A stretch of 64,000 bases of DNA from JADKCL01 sp031424495 (lineage in GTDB: Bacteria > Bacteroidota > Bacteroidia > J057 > JADKCL01). The translations under genes and the position numbers were made by a program. The first letter of the stretch is position 1; every line of letters starts with the position of its first letter. The stretch is taken from NCBI GenBank assembly GCA_031424495.1, contig JANPHP010000357.1, positions 1 to 64,000 of the forward strand, given 5' to 3'. Below, piece after piece: positions 43,375-53,700 of the stretch. The notes under the pieces are model-generated. The model had not been told where the DNA came from and did not search any database. It worked only from the letters and a program-made list of their open reading frames with translations.

Positions 43375-44624
43375 AAAAGGCCCACAATCACAATGTCAAT
43401 TCAGAGATTGCGCTCACGCACCTGATCACGCGCAAGCGGCAGATTTTGATGGCGGCGATGGGCGTGACCGTGGGCATCGGCATCTTCATTTTCATGAATT
43501 CGCTGATGAAGGGATTTGACCGCTACTCGACCGAGTCGCTGTTCAAGACTGCGCCTCACTTACGCATCTACCGCGAGGACGCCATGAGCGCGCCGATCGT
43601 GCGCACGGATGCAGGAGACAGTACATCTGCCGCTGTGATCCTGAATCCCAAAATCACCAACCGCAGCAAAAAAGTCATCAATCCGCAGGAAGTGATGGCG
43701 CGGGTGAAAGCGCTGCCTTACGTGACCGCCGTGACGCCCGACGTGGCCGTCAATGTCTTTTACAACAACGGGCAGGCCCAGGTGCCGGGCCGCGTGTCGG
43801 GGGTCGACATCCGTGAGGAAGACGCCATGTTTCACCTCACAGCCAGCATGTTGGAGGGCGACATCAGGGCCATCGCCACCCGCCAAGACGGCATCGCCCT
43901 CGGCGAGGGTATCGTCAAAAAACTCAATGTGCGCGTCGGGGACAATATTACGGTGAGCAGCGCCGTCGGCGTTTCCAAAAACCTCAAGGTCATCGGCATT
44001 TTCAAGACAGGTATCACGAGCATCGACAAAACCAAGGCCTACGTGAACATCACCATGGCGCAGCAGCTCATGCGCCAAGGCCCGAGTTATATTACGGATA
44101 TCTTTGTGAACGTAACCGATCCCAACAAAGCTAAAAACTACATCGACGAGATCAGGTCTGCGACCGGCTATGACGTCGAGGACTGGGAAACTGCCAATTC
44201 ATCCGCCATGGCCGCAAACCGCATCCGCCGCGTGATGGCCTTCAGCATCAGCATGTCCATCCTGCTCGTCGCCGGATTTGGCATCTACAACATCCTGAAC
44301 ATGACCATCATGCAAAAAATGAATGATATTGCGATCCTAAAAGCCATGGGATTCTCGGGCTGGGATGTCACCAAAATATTCATGATGCAGGCCCTGCTCA
44401 TCGGCGTGATCGGCGTCATGATGGGTTGGGGCCTCGGAGCATTGATTGTGACCTTGCTCGCCAAGGTTTATGTGGGTGGAGATATTGGTTATTTCCCCAT
44501 CCGGTTTGAGCCCATGTATTTTGGATTGGCGACCTTGTTTGGGCTGATCGTGACGAGTTTGGCGGGTTTCTTGCCCGCACGCAAAGCAGCAAAAGTGGAC
44601 CCCGTAGAAATCTTCAGAAAATGA
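43371..44624 (+). CDS. MacB/FtsX-like ABC permease
   Basis: A 417-residue inner-membrane protein with one N-terminal helix (about 25-45), a large periplasmic domain (about 50-280), and three C-terminal helices (FGIYNILNMTIMQKMNDIAILKAMGFS, then about 340-365 and 385-405). This is the MacB type, with one helix, a large extracytoplasmic domain and three helices, and the conserved 'AILKAMGFS' coupling helix. Without a fused ATPase it works with the next gene. Overlaps both neighbours by four bases (ATGA). Confidence 0.92.
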   Translation: MKKAHNHNVNSEIALTHLITRKRQILMAAMGVTVGIGIFIFMNSLMKGFDRYSTESLFKTAPHLRIYREDAMSAPIVRTDAGDSTSAAVILNPKITNRSKKVINPQEVMARVKALPYVTAVTPDVAVNVFYNNGQAQVPGRVSGVDIREEDAMFHLTASMLEGDIRAIATRQDGIALGEGIVKKLNVRVGDNITVSSAVGVSKNLKVIGIFKTGITSIDKTKAYVNITMAQQLMRQGPSYITDIFVNVTDPNKAKNYIDEIRSATGYDVEDWETANSSAMAANRIRRVMAFSISMSILLVAGFGIYNILNMTIMQKMNDIAILKAMGFSGWDVTKIFMMQALLIGVIGVMMGWGLGALIVTLLAKVYVGGDIGYFPIRFEPMYFGLATLFGLIVTSLAGFLPARKAAKVDPVEIFRK

Positions 44625-45313
44625 TCACACGCGAAAATATTTTGGAGACCAAGGGCATCGGCAAATATTTTACCGACCCTGTCAAGACCAAAGTCCTCGA
44701 CGACGTCGCTTTTGAAGTCAAGCGCGGCGAATTCCTCACCCTCGTCGGCAAGTCGGGCTGCGGCAAATCGACATTGCTCTACATCCTGAGCACCATGGAC
44801 CGCGATTATGAGGGGCAGCTCCGCATCGATGGCGAATTGCTGACGGGCAAATCAGTCGATCGCTTGGCCGAGGTGCGCAATGAAAAAATTGGTTTTGTAT
44901 TTCAATTCCACTACCTCTTGCCGGAGTTTAGTTGCTTGAAAAATGTCATGATTCCGGCCTTGAAACTGGGCAAATATTCGCGCAAGGAAATCGAAGCGCG
45001 CGCCTACCAAAAGCTGGAAATATTAGGCATCCAAGACCAGGCGCTCAAGCAAGCGAGCAAGCTCTCAGGCGGGCAGCAGCAGCGCGTCGCCCTCGCGCGT
45101 GCACTCATCAACGATCCCCTGATCATCATGGGCGACGAGCCCACCGGCAACCTCGACAGCAAAAACACCGCCATCGTCTTTGACATCTTCAAAGAGCTGT
45201 CCAGCGTCTACAATCAGACCATCATCGCCGTGACCCACGACAACGACTTCGCGCAGCAAAGCGACCGCACCATCGAGATGGCCGATGGGCGGATTGTGTC
45301 GCATGGGCGGTGA
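44621..45313 (+). CDS. ABC transporter ATPase (MacB/LolD-like)
   Basis: A 230-residue ATPase with Walker A GKSGCGKSTLLYI, Q-loop FQFHYLLPEFS, signature LSGGQQQRVALARAL, Walker B IIMGDEPTGNLDS and switch IIAVTHDND. GNLDS is typical of the MacB/LolD group. Last gene of the TolC-adaptor-permease-ATPase operon, which should export a substrate (antibiotic, toxin or lipoprotein-like molecule; not determinable) across both membranes. Confidence 0.93.
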   Translation: MITRENILETKGIGKYFTDPVKTKVLDDVAFEVKRGEFLTLVGKSGCGKSTLLYILSTMDRDYEGQLRIDGELLTGKSVDRLAEVRNEKIGFVFQFHYLLPEFSCLKNVMIPALKLGKYSRKEIEARAYQKLEILGIQDQALKQASKLSGGQQQRVALARALINDPLIIMGDEPTGNLDSKNTAIVFDIFKELSSVYNQTIIAVTHDNDFAQQSDRTIEMADGRIVSHGR

Positions 45314-45465
45314 GGGGTTTACCGTTCGGGGCGAGTGGAGAAGACGGTTGGGGTTTGCGTTGGCGGTACCATTATCCCCCCCCGATTTGTTAGGCACGTA
45401 AATGATTTTCCATAAACTCCACCTCAAGGCTACGACGATCTCGCAAAACGATGATTCTCGGGACT

Positions 45466-47358
45466 CTATTCCCCATCCCTAAACCGCATCAAACCCAGAC
45501 TACTCACAATCACCACAAGCGTGACGCCCACATCGGCTGCAATCGCAAAGACCAAGTTGCTGTAGCCCGCCACGGCTAGGGCCACAAACAAAGCCTTGAC
45601 CAGAATGGCCCCGGCAGTGTTGATCTTGATGCGCTTCAAGGTCGCCCTGCCCAATCTCACCAGAAATGGGATCAAGGAGAGTTTGTCGTTCATCAAGGCA
45701 ATGTTGGCGGTTTCGATGGCCGTGTCGCTTCCCGCAGCGCCCATGGCGATGCCCAAGGTCGCTTGTGCCAATGCAGGTGCGTCATTGATGCCGTCTCCCA
45801 CCATCGCGACACTGGGATATTGCGCCAACAATTCTTGGATGCGCGCTGCCTTGTCTTCTGGCAGCAGGTTGCCAAATACTTTATCGATGCCCACCTGCTC
45901 CGCGACGTAATCGGCCGATTTTTGGCGGTCGCCCGTGAGCATCACCGGCTCGATGCCGAGCGCCTCCAACTGCCGCAATGCAGCAGCACTGTCGGGTTTG
46001 ATCTCGTCCATGAGTGCGATGATGCCCGCGACGCCATCGCCAAAACTCACGACGACGCAGGTCTTGCCCTGGGCAGACAGGCGCTCCACAATTTGCTCGG
46101 CCTCTTTGGAATAAGGTTGATGCTCGTGGATGAAGGAAAGTTTGCCCACAAAAATCGTTTCATCCTCACAGACGAGACACTTTGCGATGGCTCCCTTTCC
46201 CATCATGCTCCTGAAACCTGCTGCCGCGTGCGGCTCAAAGCCCTCCTTTTTGGATGCGTCCACGATGGCTTGCGCCAATGGGTGCTCAGAAAAGACTTCC
46301 GCACCCGCCGAGCAAGCCAACAATTCTTCACGGCTGATACCGTTGAGGGGGATCACGTCTGAGACCACAGGCGTGCCAAAGGTGATGGTGCGCGTCTTGT
46401 CGAGCGCAATGGCCTTGACATGGGCCAATGCCTCGATGTATTTGCCGCCTTTGACCAAGGCTCCCCTTGCCGAGGCATTGCCGATTGCGGCATAAATCGC
46501 CACCGGCGTGGAGATCACCAAGGCACATGGGCAAGCAATCACCAGCAAAGTAATCGCCTGTTGCAGCCATTGGTGCACATCCAAGCCCAAGATCAGCACT
46601 GGAATCAAAAACACCAACACCGCCATGGCGATCATGGCCGGCGTATAACATTTGGAAAATTGCTGGATGAATTTCTGTGTTGCTGACTTGTTGGCAGACG
46701 CTTCAAATGTGAGCCGCACGATCTTGGAAAAGGTCGTGTCGGCAGAGAGTTTGGTGGTTTCGACCTCGATGAAGCCATTTTTATTGAGCGTTCCCGCAAA
46801 TACCGTGTCGCCGGGATGCCTGTCTTTGGCGATGGGTTCGCCGGTGATGGCGGCCTCGTCGATATTGGTCTCGCCCATCACGATCTTGCCATCCATCGGG
46901 ATCATCTCGCCCGGCTTCACTTGGATGACGGTGCCGATTTGGATCTTGTCGATGGACACCGATGCGCCTGTGGCTTTGAGGATAGCCACCTTGGGTGCCT
47001 TTTTCACCAATTCATCCAAGGCCGACTTGCTGTTTTCGATGCCGATGTCCTCTAGGCGTTCGCCCAAGACATACAAGACCACAACGACAGCGGCCTCTGG
47101 GTATTCACCGAGGTAAAATGCACCTACAACAGCAATGGTCATGAGCAAATTGATGCTGCTGAATTTGAACCTCACAAGAGCCTTGAGCCCCTCCCACAGC
47201 ACCCCATAACCGATACCAAGGATAAAGGCAGCAAAAATGAATGGCGCAAAGGACATGGGAATATGGATCCCGACGAGCGACAAGATCTCCAATGTGAGCA
47301 CCGTCACGATGCTCCCCAGCAGGAAGATGAATTTTTTGTCTCGGAAGGGGATTTTCAT
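45466..47358 (-). CDS. Zinc/cadmium-type P1B-ATPase with DKTRT phosphorylation motif
   Basis: A 630-residue inner-membrane metal exporter from MKIPFRDKKF (47358). The membrane metal site is IACPCALVISTP, the actuator has the ITGEPI loop, HP for nucleotide binding is in SEHPLAQAI, and GDGINDAPAL closes the P domain. The phosphorylation motif reads DKTRTITFG instead of DKTGT, with both the Asp and the following Lys-Thr intact. There is no N-terminal HMA domain and no CxxC. The C-terminal helix IAADVGVTLVVIVSSLGLMR resembles the Zn/Cd/Co group, not copper pumps. Probably exports divalent metals. Confidence 0.93.
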   Translation of the reverse strand: MKIPFRDKKFIFLLGSIVTVLTLEILSLVGIHIPMSFAPFIFAAFILGIGYGVLWEGLKALVRFKFSSINLLMTIAVVGAFYLGEYPEAAVVVVLYVLGERLEDIGIENSKSALDELVKKAPKVAILKATGASVSIDKIQIGTVIQVKPGEMIPMDGKIVMGETNIDEAAITGEPIAKDRHPGDTVFAGTLNKNGFIEVETTKLSADTTFSKIVRLTFEASANKSATQKFIQQFSKCYTPAMIAMAVLVFLIPVLILGLDVHQWLQQAITLLVIACPCALVISTPVAIYAAIGNASARGALVKGGKYIEALAHVKAIALDKTRTITFGTPVVSDVIPLNGISREELLACSAGAEVFSEHPLAQAIVDASKKEGFEPHAAAGFRSMMGKGAIAKCLVCEDETIFVGKLSFIHEHQPYSKEAEQIVERLSAQGKTCVVVSFGDGVAGIIALMDEIKPDSAAALRQLEALGIEPVMLTGDRQKSADYVAEQVGIDKVFGNLLPEDKAARIQELLAQYPSVAMVGDGINDAPALAQATLGIAMGAAGSDTAIETANIALMNDKLSLIPFLVRLGRATLKRIKINTAGAILVKALFVALAVAGYSNLVFAIAADVGVTLVVIVSSLGLMRFRDGE

Positions 47359-47531
47359 ATATCCCGAAGATAGGCTGTTGCGCAACCGGAAACAATGCAG
47401 GCAAAGCCGATGTAGGAAGTTTGCAACAATCGGGAAGCATTAAAAGCGCACAGGTTTTCACCGGGAGCCAAATTTAAAATGCTTGTCCGTTGCGAACTAC
47501 TGCTTATATCCGATCATCCCGATAAGCACTT

Positions 47532-48965
47532 TCATTTCACCAACAATTTACCCGTTCCTCCATGCCCATCCGCAGACTTCAACGCAAAGAAGTACATGCC
47601 CGGTGGGAGTTCCCCGCGCTCGATCGTGATGTGATCACCTGCGATATTCTTGATATTGCGGACAAGCTGCCCTGTCATGTTTGTAACCGTAAGGTCGTAA
47701 CGGAGGCCACGGGCGTTCGCGAATTGCAGGGTGGTGAATTCGGTAAACGGGTTGGGGTAAATTTTGAATAGCAACGCATTTGGCTGAGGTTCCGGAATCT
47801 CTACCAACGGAATTGCACACGGCGTGACCGAGTCGGTTTGCTTGACATAGCAGGTGAGTATGCGCTCCACATCCGCGTTGCCATACCAACCCTCCAGCGT
47901 TTCTCCCAAGCCTATCGTATAGTGTTGCGCATTTCCACCATCTACGGCCCAATTTAAAGTCTTATTGCAGGTGTCCAATGCATAACGGGTAAACGCAAAC
48001 GTTTCTCGGTCATGAAAATTGGTGGATGTATATTCCTGTCGAAGGAGCGTACCGCCATATTGATCCATGGTTCCCAATTCGAGAAATCGCTGTGTGGCAC
48101 GACGAAACATCCAAGTTATCGTATCGGTCGCAAGCACAGTATCAAATAGAATCCAATTGGGATGCGCGCCTCTTTGTCGCTGGGATCTTGCAGCGGAGTA
48201 CCCGACTGAATCTCCATTCGGGAAATCTTGCCTGCTCAGCACTTCAAACCCATCGTGATATTCCGTCCAATAAGATGCACCCGTGAGAATGGCCCCTTGA
48301 AAAAATCCAAACTGATCGCCGACCTCGAAATCATAAAATGCCAAGTAGCTTGGTTTTGAGGGCAAACTTCTTTGCTGATAGACGGTGATGGGAGCTCCTG
48401 ACCAATATGCATTCAGATTGTGGATTGTGAGAACGCCATAATTTTTCGAAATACGCAATTCCTGCCCATCACTTATGGAAATCGTGATGACAGAATCAGT
48501 CGTTCCATAAAAGGATTCCAAGGTTCTGGACGAGATCATCGCTGTCAAAGATGAATCAGAAAGAAAGTTCCAATTGCTCATGATTGGAACCTGGGTATGA
48601 ATGAAAATGGTATCGCCCGTCTCAGCAATGAATTGGAATTGTCCATTCCCTTTCTCCAGCATTTTTGTGCCGAGCAAATTTTCATTTCCGTAAGAATAAG
48701 CCGGACCCTGCATTGCGGGGTACCCACAGTTGTTGCCGGGAAAGGAATCTGATACAGCGACAACAATCTTGTTGAACCAAAATGCTGAGTCAGTGCCTAC
48801 TTCAGTCGCGGAGTCAACCTTGATGGAGTAGAATCCAGAAGGTGAATCAAACCGATACATATTTCCAGTTGAGAACGGCCTATAACTTTGGCCAAATGCC
48901 ACATAGGGTATGCCGATGGTCAAAAGGAAAAGAAACGCCAGGAAAGGAGAAATCCTTTTCATCAT
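47532..48965 (-). CDS. T9SS cargo protein of unknown function
   Basis: A 477-residue protein from MMKRISPFLAFLF (48965); the frame is open 31 residues further upstream but that part is not signal-like. It has a signal peptide to about 25 (YVAFGQ), then a beta-rich body of about 350 residues without a family I recognise (repeated FxxGDxxxY strands, LPSKPSYLAFYDFEVGDQ), and a T9SS type A domain from about 395 (FKIYPNPFTEF, ELPPGMYFFAL). Probably secreted or surface-attached. Confidence 0.8.
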   Translation of the reverse strand: MMKRISPFLAFLFLLTIGIPYVAFGQSYRPFSTGNMYRFDSPSGFYSIKVDSATEVGTDSAFWFNKIVVAVSDSFPGNNCGYPAMQGPAYSYGNENLLGTKMLEKGNGQFQFIAETGDTIFIHTQVPIMSNWNFLSDSSLTAMISSRTLESFYGTTDSVITISISDGQELRISKNYGVLTIHNLNAYWSGAPITVYQQRSLPSKPSYLAFYDFEVGDQFGFFQGAILTGASYWTEYHDGFEVLSRQDFPNGDSVGYSAARSQRQRGAHPNWILFDTVLATDTITWMFRRATQRFLELGTMDQYGGTLLRQEYTSTNFHDRETFAFTRYALDTCNKTLNWAVDGGNAQHYTIGLGETLEGWYGNADVERILTCYVKQTDSVTPCAIPLVEIPEPQPNALLFKIYPNPFTEFTTLQFANARGLRYDLTVTNMTGQLVRNIKNIAGDHITIERGELPPGMYFFALKSADGHGGTGKLLVK

Positions 48966-49295
48966 GCTAAATTTATCATTGTTTGAATTTTTTACTACGA
49001 AGTCAACGTAGTCAAGATTTTCTTTTTTCGGTTTTGAGATCGAAATGATGTCGCTCATGGTCGTGTTGTTTTAGAAATGTTCCTTATTCTTGAATCAATG
49101 TAGTTCCTTTTTCCAACAAGTTAAGCAACCGGATCACAAGATTCAAGAAGCATGCGTTTTTTGTCGTTTGAAAGACGATTTGCCTCGCCGCTAATGCTAA
49201 ACCAGCCCTGAGGCTAGCCTCCAGTTACTTGCAATGGTGTGCAGGTACAAGAAGTTGTCGAACCCTTGATTTTGAACACTTTCGTCCGATCCAGA

Positions 49296-50396
49296 CTACT
49301 GCTGATACTCCGAATAAGTCTCAAATGTCTTCCCATCGTAGAGGTAGAGACCTGTTTCTCTCGTACCCACCCAAAGATTTCCAGCTTTATCTTCCAAAAT
49401 TGACCAGACATCCTGATTGATTAGTCCATCTTTTTTTGTAAAACGAGTGAAAGATTTTCCATCGTAACGGAAAAGACCACCACCACCAAACCAAATGTTT
49501 CCCTTTTTGTCTTCGATAATTCGGGTAACATTGTTGGATAAGCCATCTCTTTTTGAAAAACTTGTAAATGATGTCCCATCATACCGGTAGGCTCCACCCC
49601 AATTGCTGAACCAAATATTCCCGTTTTTGTCTTGCACTTGAGGCCATGCCCAACGATGAGCTTTTGGCTTTGGCCCATCTTGAAATAATACATCTAGTTT
49701 AAGGTTGGTTACGGATTTTCCATCGTAACGGTACACACCTTCGTTCGTTCGACCCCCAAACCATAAGTTGCCTGCTTTATCTTCAAAAATACATTCCACT
49801 TTATCATTAGTGCTCATACCGCCATTTGCGGCCTCATCGATGATAAACAGCGTAAAGGATTTGCCATCGTAGGTATAAACGCCATCGATCGTTACGAACC
49901 ATAGTTTTCCTGCTTGGTCTTGCAAGATATCAAACACACTATGCGTTTGGTAAAGCGCATTTGTATTCGGTGGCAGGTTTTTGGGTAGCTGAATTTGAAT
50001 TTCGGTAAATGCTTTACCGTCATAAACACATAGTCCATTCTTCGTACCGATCCAAAGTTTACCCTCTTTGTCTTCCAAGATGTGATTGACAGAATTACTG
50101 TTTAATCCATCAGCTTTCAAAAATTGGTTAAATGATTTTCCGTCATACTTATAAAGGCCATTTTCGGTGGTGCCAAACCAAAGGTTACCGGCTTTGTCCT
50201 GCAGGCTACAATTAACATTGCCATACCGGGGGTCACCGATGGTTTTGATCAGTTTTGGATGTGCAGCAGGTATTGTATTTGATTCGCTTATTTTTTTATT
50301 TGGCAAATCCTCTTTAACGGGTCCCTTGCAGGCAGTCGCCAAGAGTAGTACTGTCAGGAAAGTAAAAACTGGAATTTGAGAGGATATTTTTTTCAT
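49296..50396 (-). CDS. Lipoprotein with two-component-regulator-type beta-propeller repeats
   Basis: A 366-residue lipoprotein from MKKISSQIPVFTF (50396). Lipobox LLATACKGP (Cys about 21). The rest is about seven repeats of 40-45 residues with the pattern DKxGNLWFGxxxxGxYxYDGKSFT (for example GNLWFGTTENGLYKYDGKSF), the Reg_prop blade found in hybrid two-component sensors, here detached from any kinase. It probably displays a seven-bladed propeller at the envelope; ligand unknown. Confidence 0.85.
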   Translation of the reverse strand: MKKISSQIPVFTFLTVLLLATACKGPVKEDLPNKKISESNTIPAAHPKLIKTIGDPRYGNVNCSLQDKAGNLWFGTTENGLYKYDGKSFNQFLKADGLNSNSVNHILEDKEGKLWIGTKNGLCVYDGKAFTEIQIQLPKNLPPNTNALYQTHSVFDILQDQAGKLWFVTIDGVYTYDGKSFTLFIIDEAANGGMSTNDKVECIFEDKAGNLWFGGRTNEGVYRYDGKSVTNLKLDVLFQDGPKPKAHRWAWPQVQDKNGNIWFSNWGGAYRYDGTSFTSFSKRDGLSNNVTRIIEDKKGNIWFGGGGLFRYDGKSFTRFTKKDGLINQDVWSILEDKAGNLWVGTRETGLYLYDGKTFETYSEYQQ

Positions 50397-50795
50397 TTTG
50401 CAAATTGTCTTTGAGTTTTTATCTATTTGTCGCTTTGGGGGTCGCTCTACAATGACCGCAAACCATGATATAAACGAAGTTCTTTTTTCCGAAAAGTTCT
50501 GCAATCTACTCACGCGATTCACGAAACATTCGTTAATTATCCTTAACCACGAGTTGTATGCTACGCTCACAGTTGCGCGACCCCGCGAAGACTCAATACC
50601 CTTTTGCGATCGCTTTCATAACAGTAGTACGCCGCCTACGGCCTCTGGAAGTTGGGCTATCAGACCCAGGCCGCATTGGGGTTCAATCAGCCCCCCTTAT
50701 GTTAATGAAATTTAATCCCCGCTTGCCACAAATAATGCCCTCCTTTGCATTTTCCAGCAGCAAACACTGCTGCCTTTGAACATCAATTTGGTCGA
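50397..50795. other. Gene-free spacer, 399 bases
   Basis: A divergent promoter region between the propeller lipoprotein (leftward) and the giant adhesin (rightward). The plus-strand open frame at 50398-50715 is unlikely to be coding, given its composition. No distinct element seen. Confidence 0.5.
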
Positions 50796-53700
50796 ATGTA
50801 TCCTGCTTCACGCCCTGCTTCCTTGCTTGCTTTTGCACATCCTACCCTCCGCCTCACCCTCTTCATGCTGCTTTTCCTCGGCGGATCGCTGCTGATGGCC
50901 CAAGCGCCGACTTTGGGCGCTTATCCCAATACCTCAGTTTTTGCTGGCAAAAACACGACCCTTACGCCCAGTGCGGCACCGACCAATGCGACCTATAGCA
51001 TCGCAACGACCAACACCCGCTTCACGGGTTTGCTCACCGTGGACCCGACCACCGGCGTGGTCTCGGTCACCGATGCCCTGCAAGCGGGCGTCTATCCCGT
51101 CACCGTGAAGGCGATGAATGGCACCCTCTCCACAACCGCGACATTCACCCTCACCGTCACACCCCCCGCCTGCAGCCAAGGCACATTTGCAGGGCCGACC
51201 AACGTCGCCACCGGCAATTATCCCAACGCCATGGCCATCGGGGATTTTAACCGCGACGGCATCCAAGACATCGTCGCCACCAACTACAACCAGAGTTCGG
51301 TGGCTGTCAAGCTGGGCAATGGCACAGGGAATTTTGGCGGCGCGACCGTCATTCCTGTAGGCGCCGAGCCGACCGCCATCGCCGTCGGTGACTTCAATGG
51401 CGACGGCAAGCAAGACTTTGTGAGCGTGAGCATCGCCGACAATACCGTCTCGGTGCGTCTGGGCGATGGCCTGGGCGGATTCACGGGCATCACCGACTTG
51501 GCACTCGGCGGCGGCATGCAGCCGACTGGCGTCGCCGTCGGGGACTTCAACGAAGACGGATTTGCAGACATTGCGGGGACCGATGGCTTGAATGACCAAG
51601 CCTTCATTCGTTTGGGCGACGGTTTGGGCGGCTTCACCGCAGCTGCCAACGTGAGCGTGGATTTCACGCCGAGCGGCATCGTCGTGGCCGACTTCAACGA
51701 AGATGGGCACCAAGACATTGCCACGGCAAACTTTGGTTCGACCACTGTTTCGATCCGTTTGGGCAATGGGCTAGGCGGATTTACGGGCACGCTCGACGCT
51801 TTTGCGGGCTCGCAAGGGCCACAAGCCATGGCGATTGGCGACTTCAACGAAGACGGCCACCAAGATTTTGTCGCTACCAACGACGCCGCCAACAAGGCCA
51901 CCATTCGTTTGGGTGACGGCTTGGGCGGTTTTGTGGGCACTACGAATGTATTCATCAACTTCACACCCAACGGCGTTGCCGTCGGCGATTTTAATGGCGA
52001 TGGCCACCAAGACTTCATCACCGCCAATGCCGGCTCCAGCAATGCAGCCCTGCGTCTGGGAGATGGCGCGGGCAATTTTGTCAATGGCGGCAACCTCGCA
52101 ACAGGGGGCGGACCATTTACCGTACTCGTGGGGAATTTCAACAGCGACGACGTGCAGGATGTAGCAATCAGCAGCGGCACGGCGGGCAATCTCTCCATCT
52201 ACCTGGGTGCGGGCAATGAAATCGATGTGCAGGGCAATGCCATCGGCATCGCCGATGGGGATCTCACCCCATCCCTGACGGACTTCACCGATTTTGGCAG
52301 CGTGGGCGTGGGCAGTCCCATTGCCCGCACATTTACGATCAGGAACTTTGGCACCGATGCCCTCAACTTGGGAAATGGCGCCATCACCTTGTCTGGGCCG
52401 GATGCAGCTATGTTTGCGCTGAGTGGGATTACCTTGCCAGCAACTTTGGCCGGTGGGGCATCAACCACCTTCACCCTCACATTTACCCCGACCGTTGCGG
52501 GCATTAAATCGGCAACATTGACCATCGCCAACGACGACTGCAACGAGGCCGTGTATGATTTTGCCATCCAAGGTACTGGATCTGCCTGCACCGCTGCGGT
52601 GTTTTCGGTCTGCCCATCGGCCATCAACACCACAAACGACCCCGGCACCTGCGCTGCGGTGGTCAACTACACCGCTACCGAAACTGGCACCGCCCCCGTT
52701 GCGCTGACATACACCATCACCGGCGCTACAACCCTCTCGGGCAGCGGCACAGGTTCGGGCGCTACATTCAACGTCGGCACCAGCAATGTCAGCATCACCG
52801 CGACCAATGCTTGCGGTTCTGCCACTTGCGCATTCACCATCACCATCGCCGACAACCAATTGCCCACCGCCACCTGCCAGAATGTGACCCTCACGCTGGA
52901 TGGCAGCGGCAACGCCACACTCAACGCCAGCGCCGTCAACAATGGCAGCACCGACAATTGCACCCTCGCAACGGTGACTGTTGCCCCATCGGCATTCAAC
53001 TGCACCAACGTCGGTTCACCTGTGCCGCCCTCGATCTGGATCAACGAAATCCACTACGACAACCTGGCCACCGATGTCGGCGAATTCATCGAATTGGCTG
53101 GAACGGCGGGCATCAACCTCGCGAACTATGCCATCGTGCGTTACAATGGTTCCGTGCCAGGAGCGGCCGTCATTTACACCACGCCCGCCCAAACCACCGT
53201 GCTCACGGGCACCATCCCCAACCAGAGCAATGGTTATGGCACCTTTGCAGTATTTTTCCCCCAGGACGGACTGCAAAATGGTACGAGCGACGGTTTTGCC
53301 CTCGTCAATACCGTCACCAACACTGTCGTGCAGCTGCTGAGCTATGAAGGTGTGTTTACAGCTGGACCGGGTCAAGGCCTGGCTTCTGGCATGGTTTCGA
53401 CCAATCTGCCCGTGTCTGAGCCTGGCTCGATCACGGGTGGCAGCATCCGCCTCGCGGGAACTGGCAATACATACAGTAGCTTTGCTTGGCAAGTGCAAGC
53501 GGCCCCCGCGAGTCCGGGTGCCATCAATGCCGGGCAAGTCATGAGCCCCGCAGGCGGCGCAGTGGCTACCCTGACCGTGACCGACGCAAGTGCGAATACC
53601 GCCACTTGCACCGCACAGATCACCATACTCGACAGCCAAGTGCCTGTCATCGTCTGCCCAGCCAACATTACAGTGAGCGCCGCGATAGCCGCTTGCAGCG

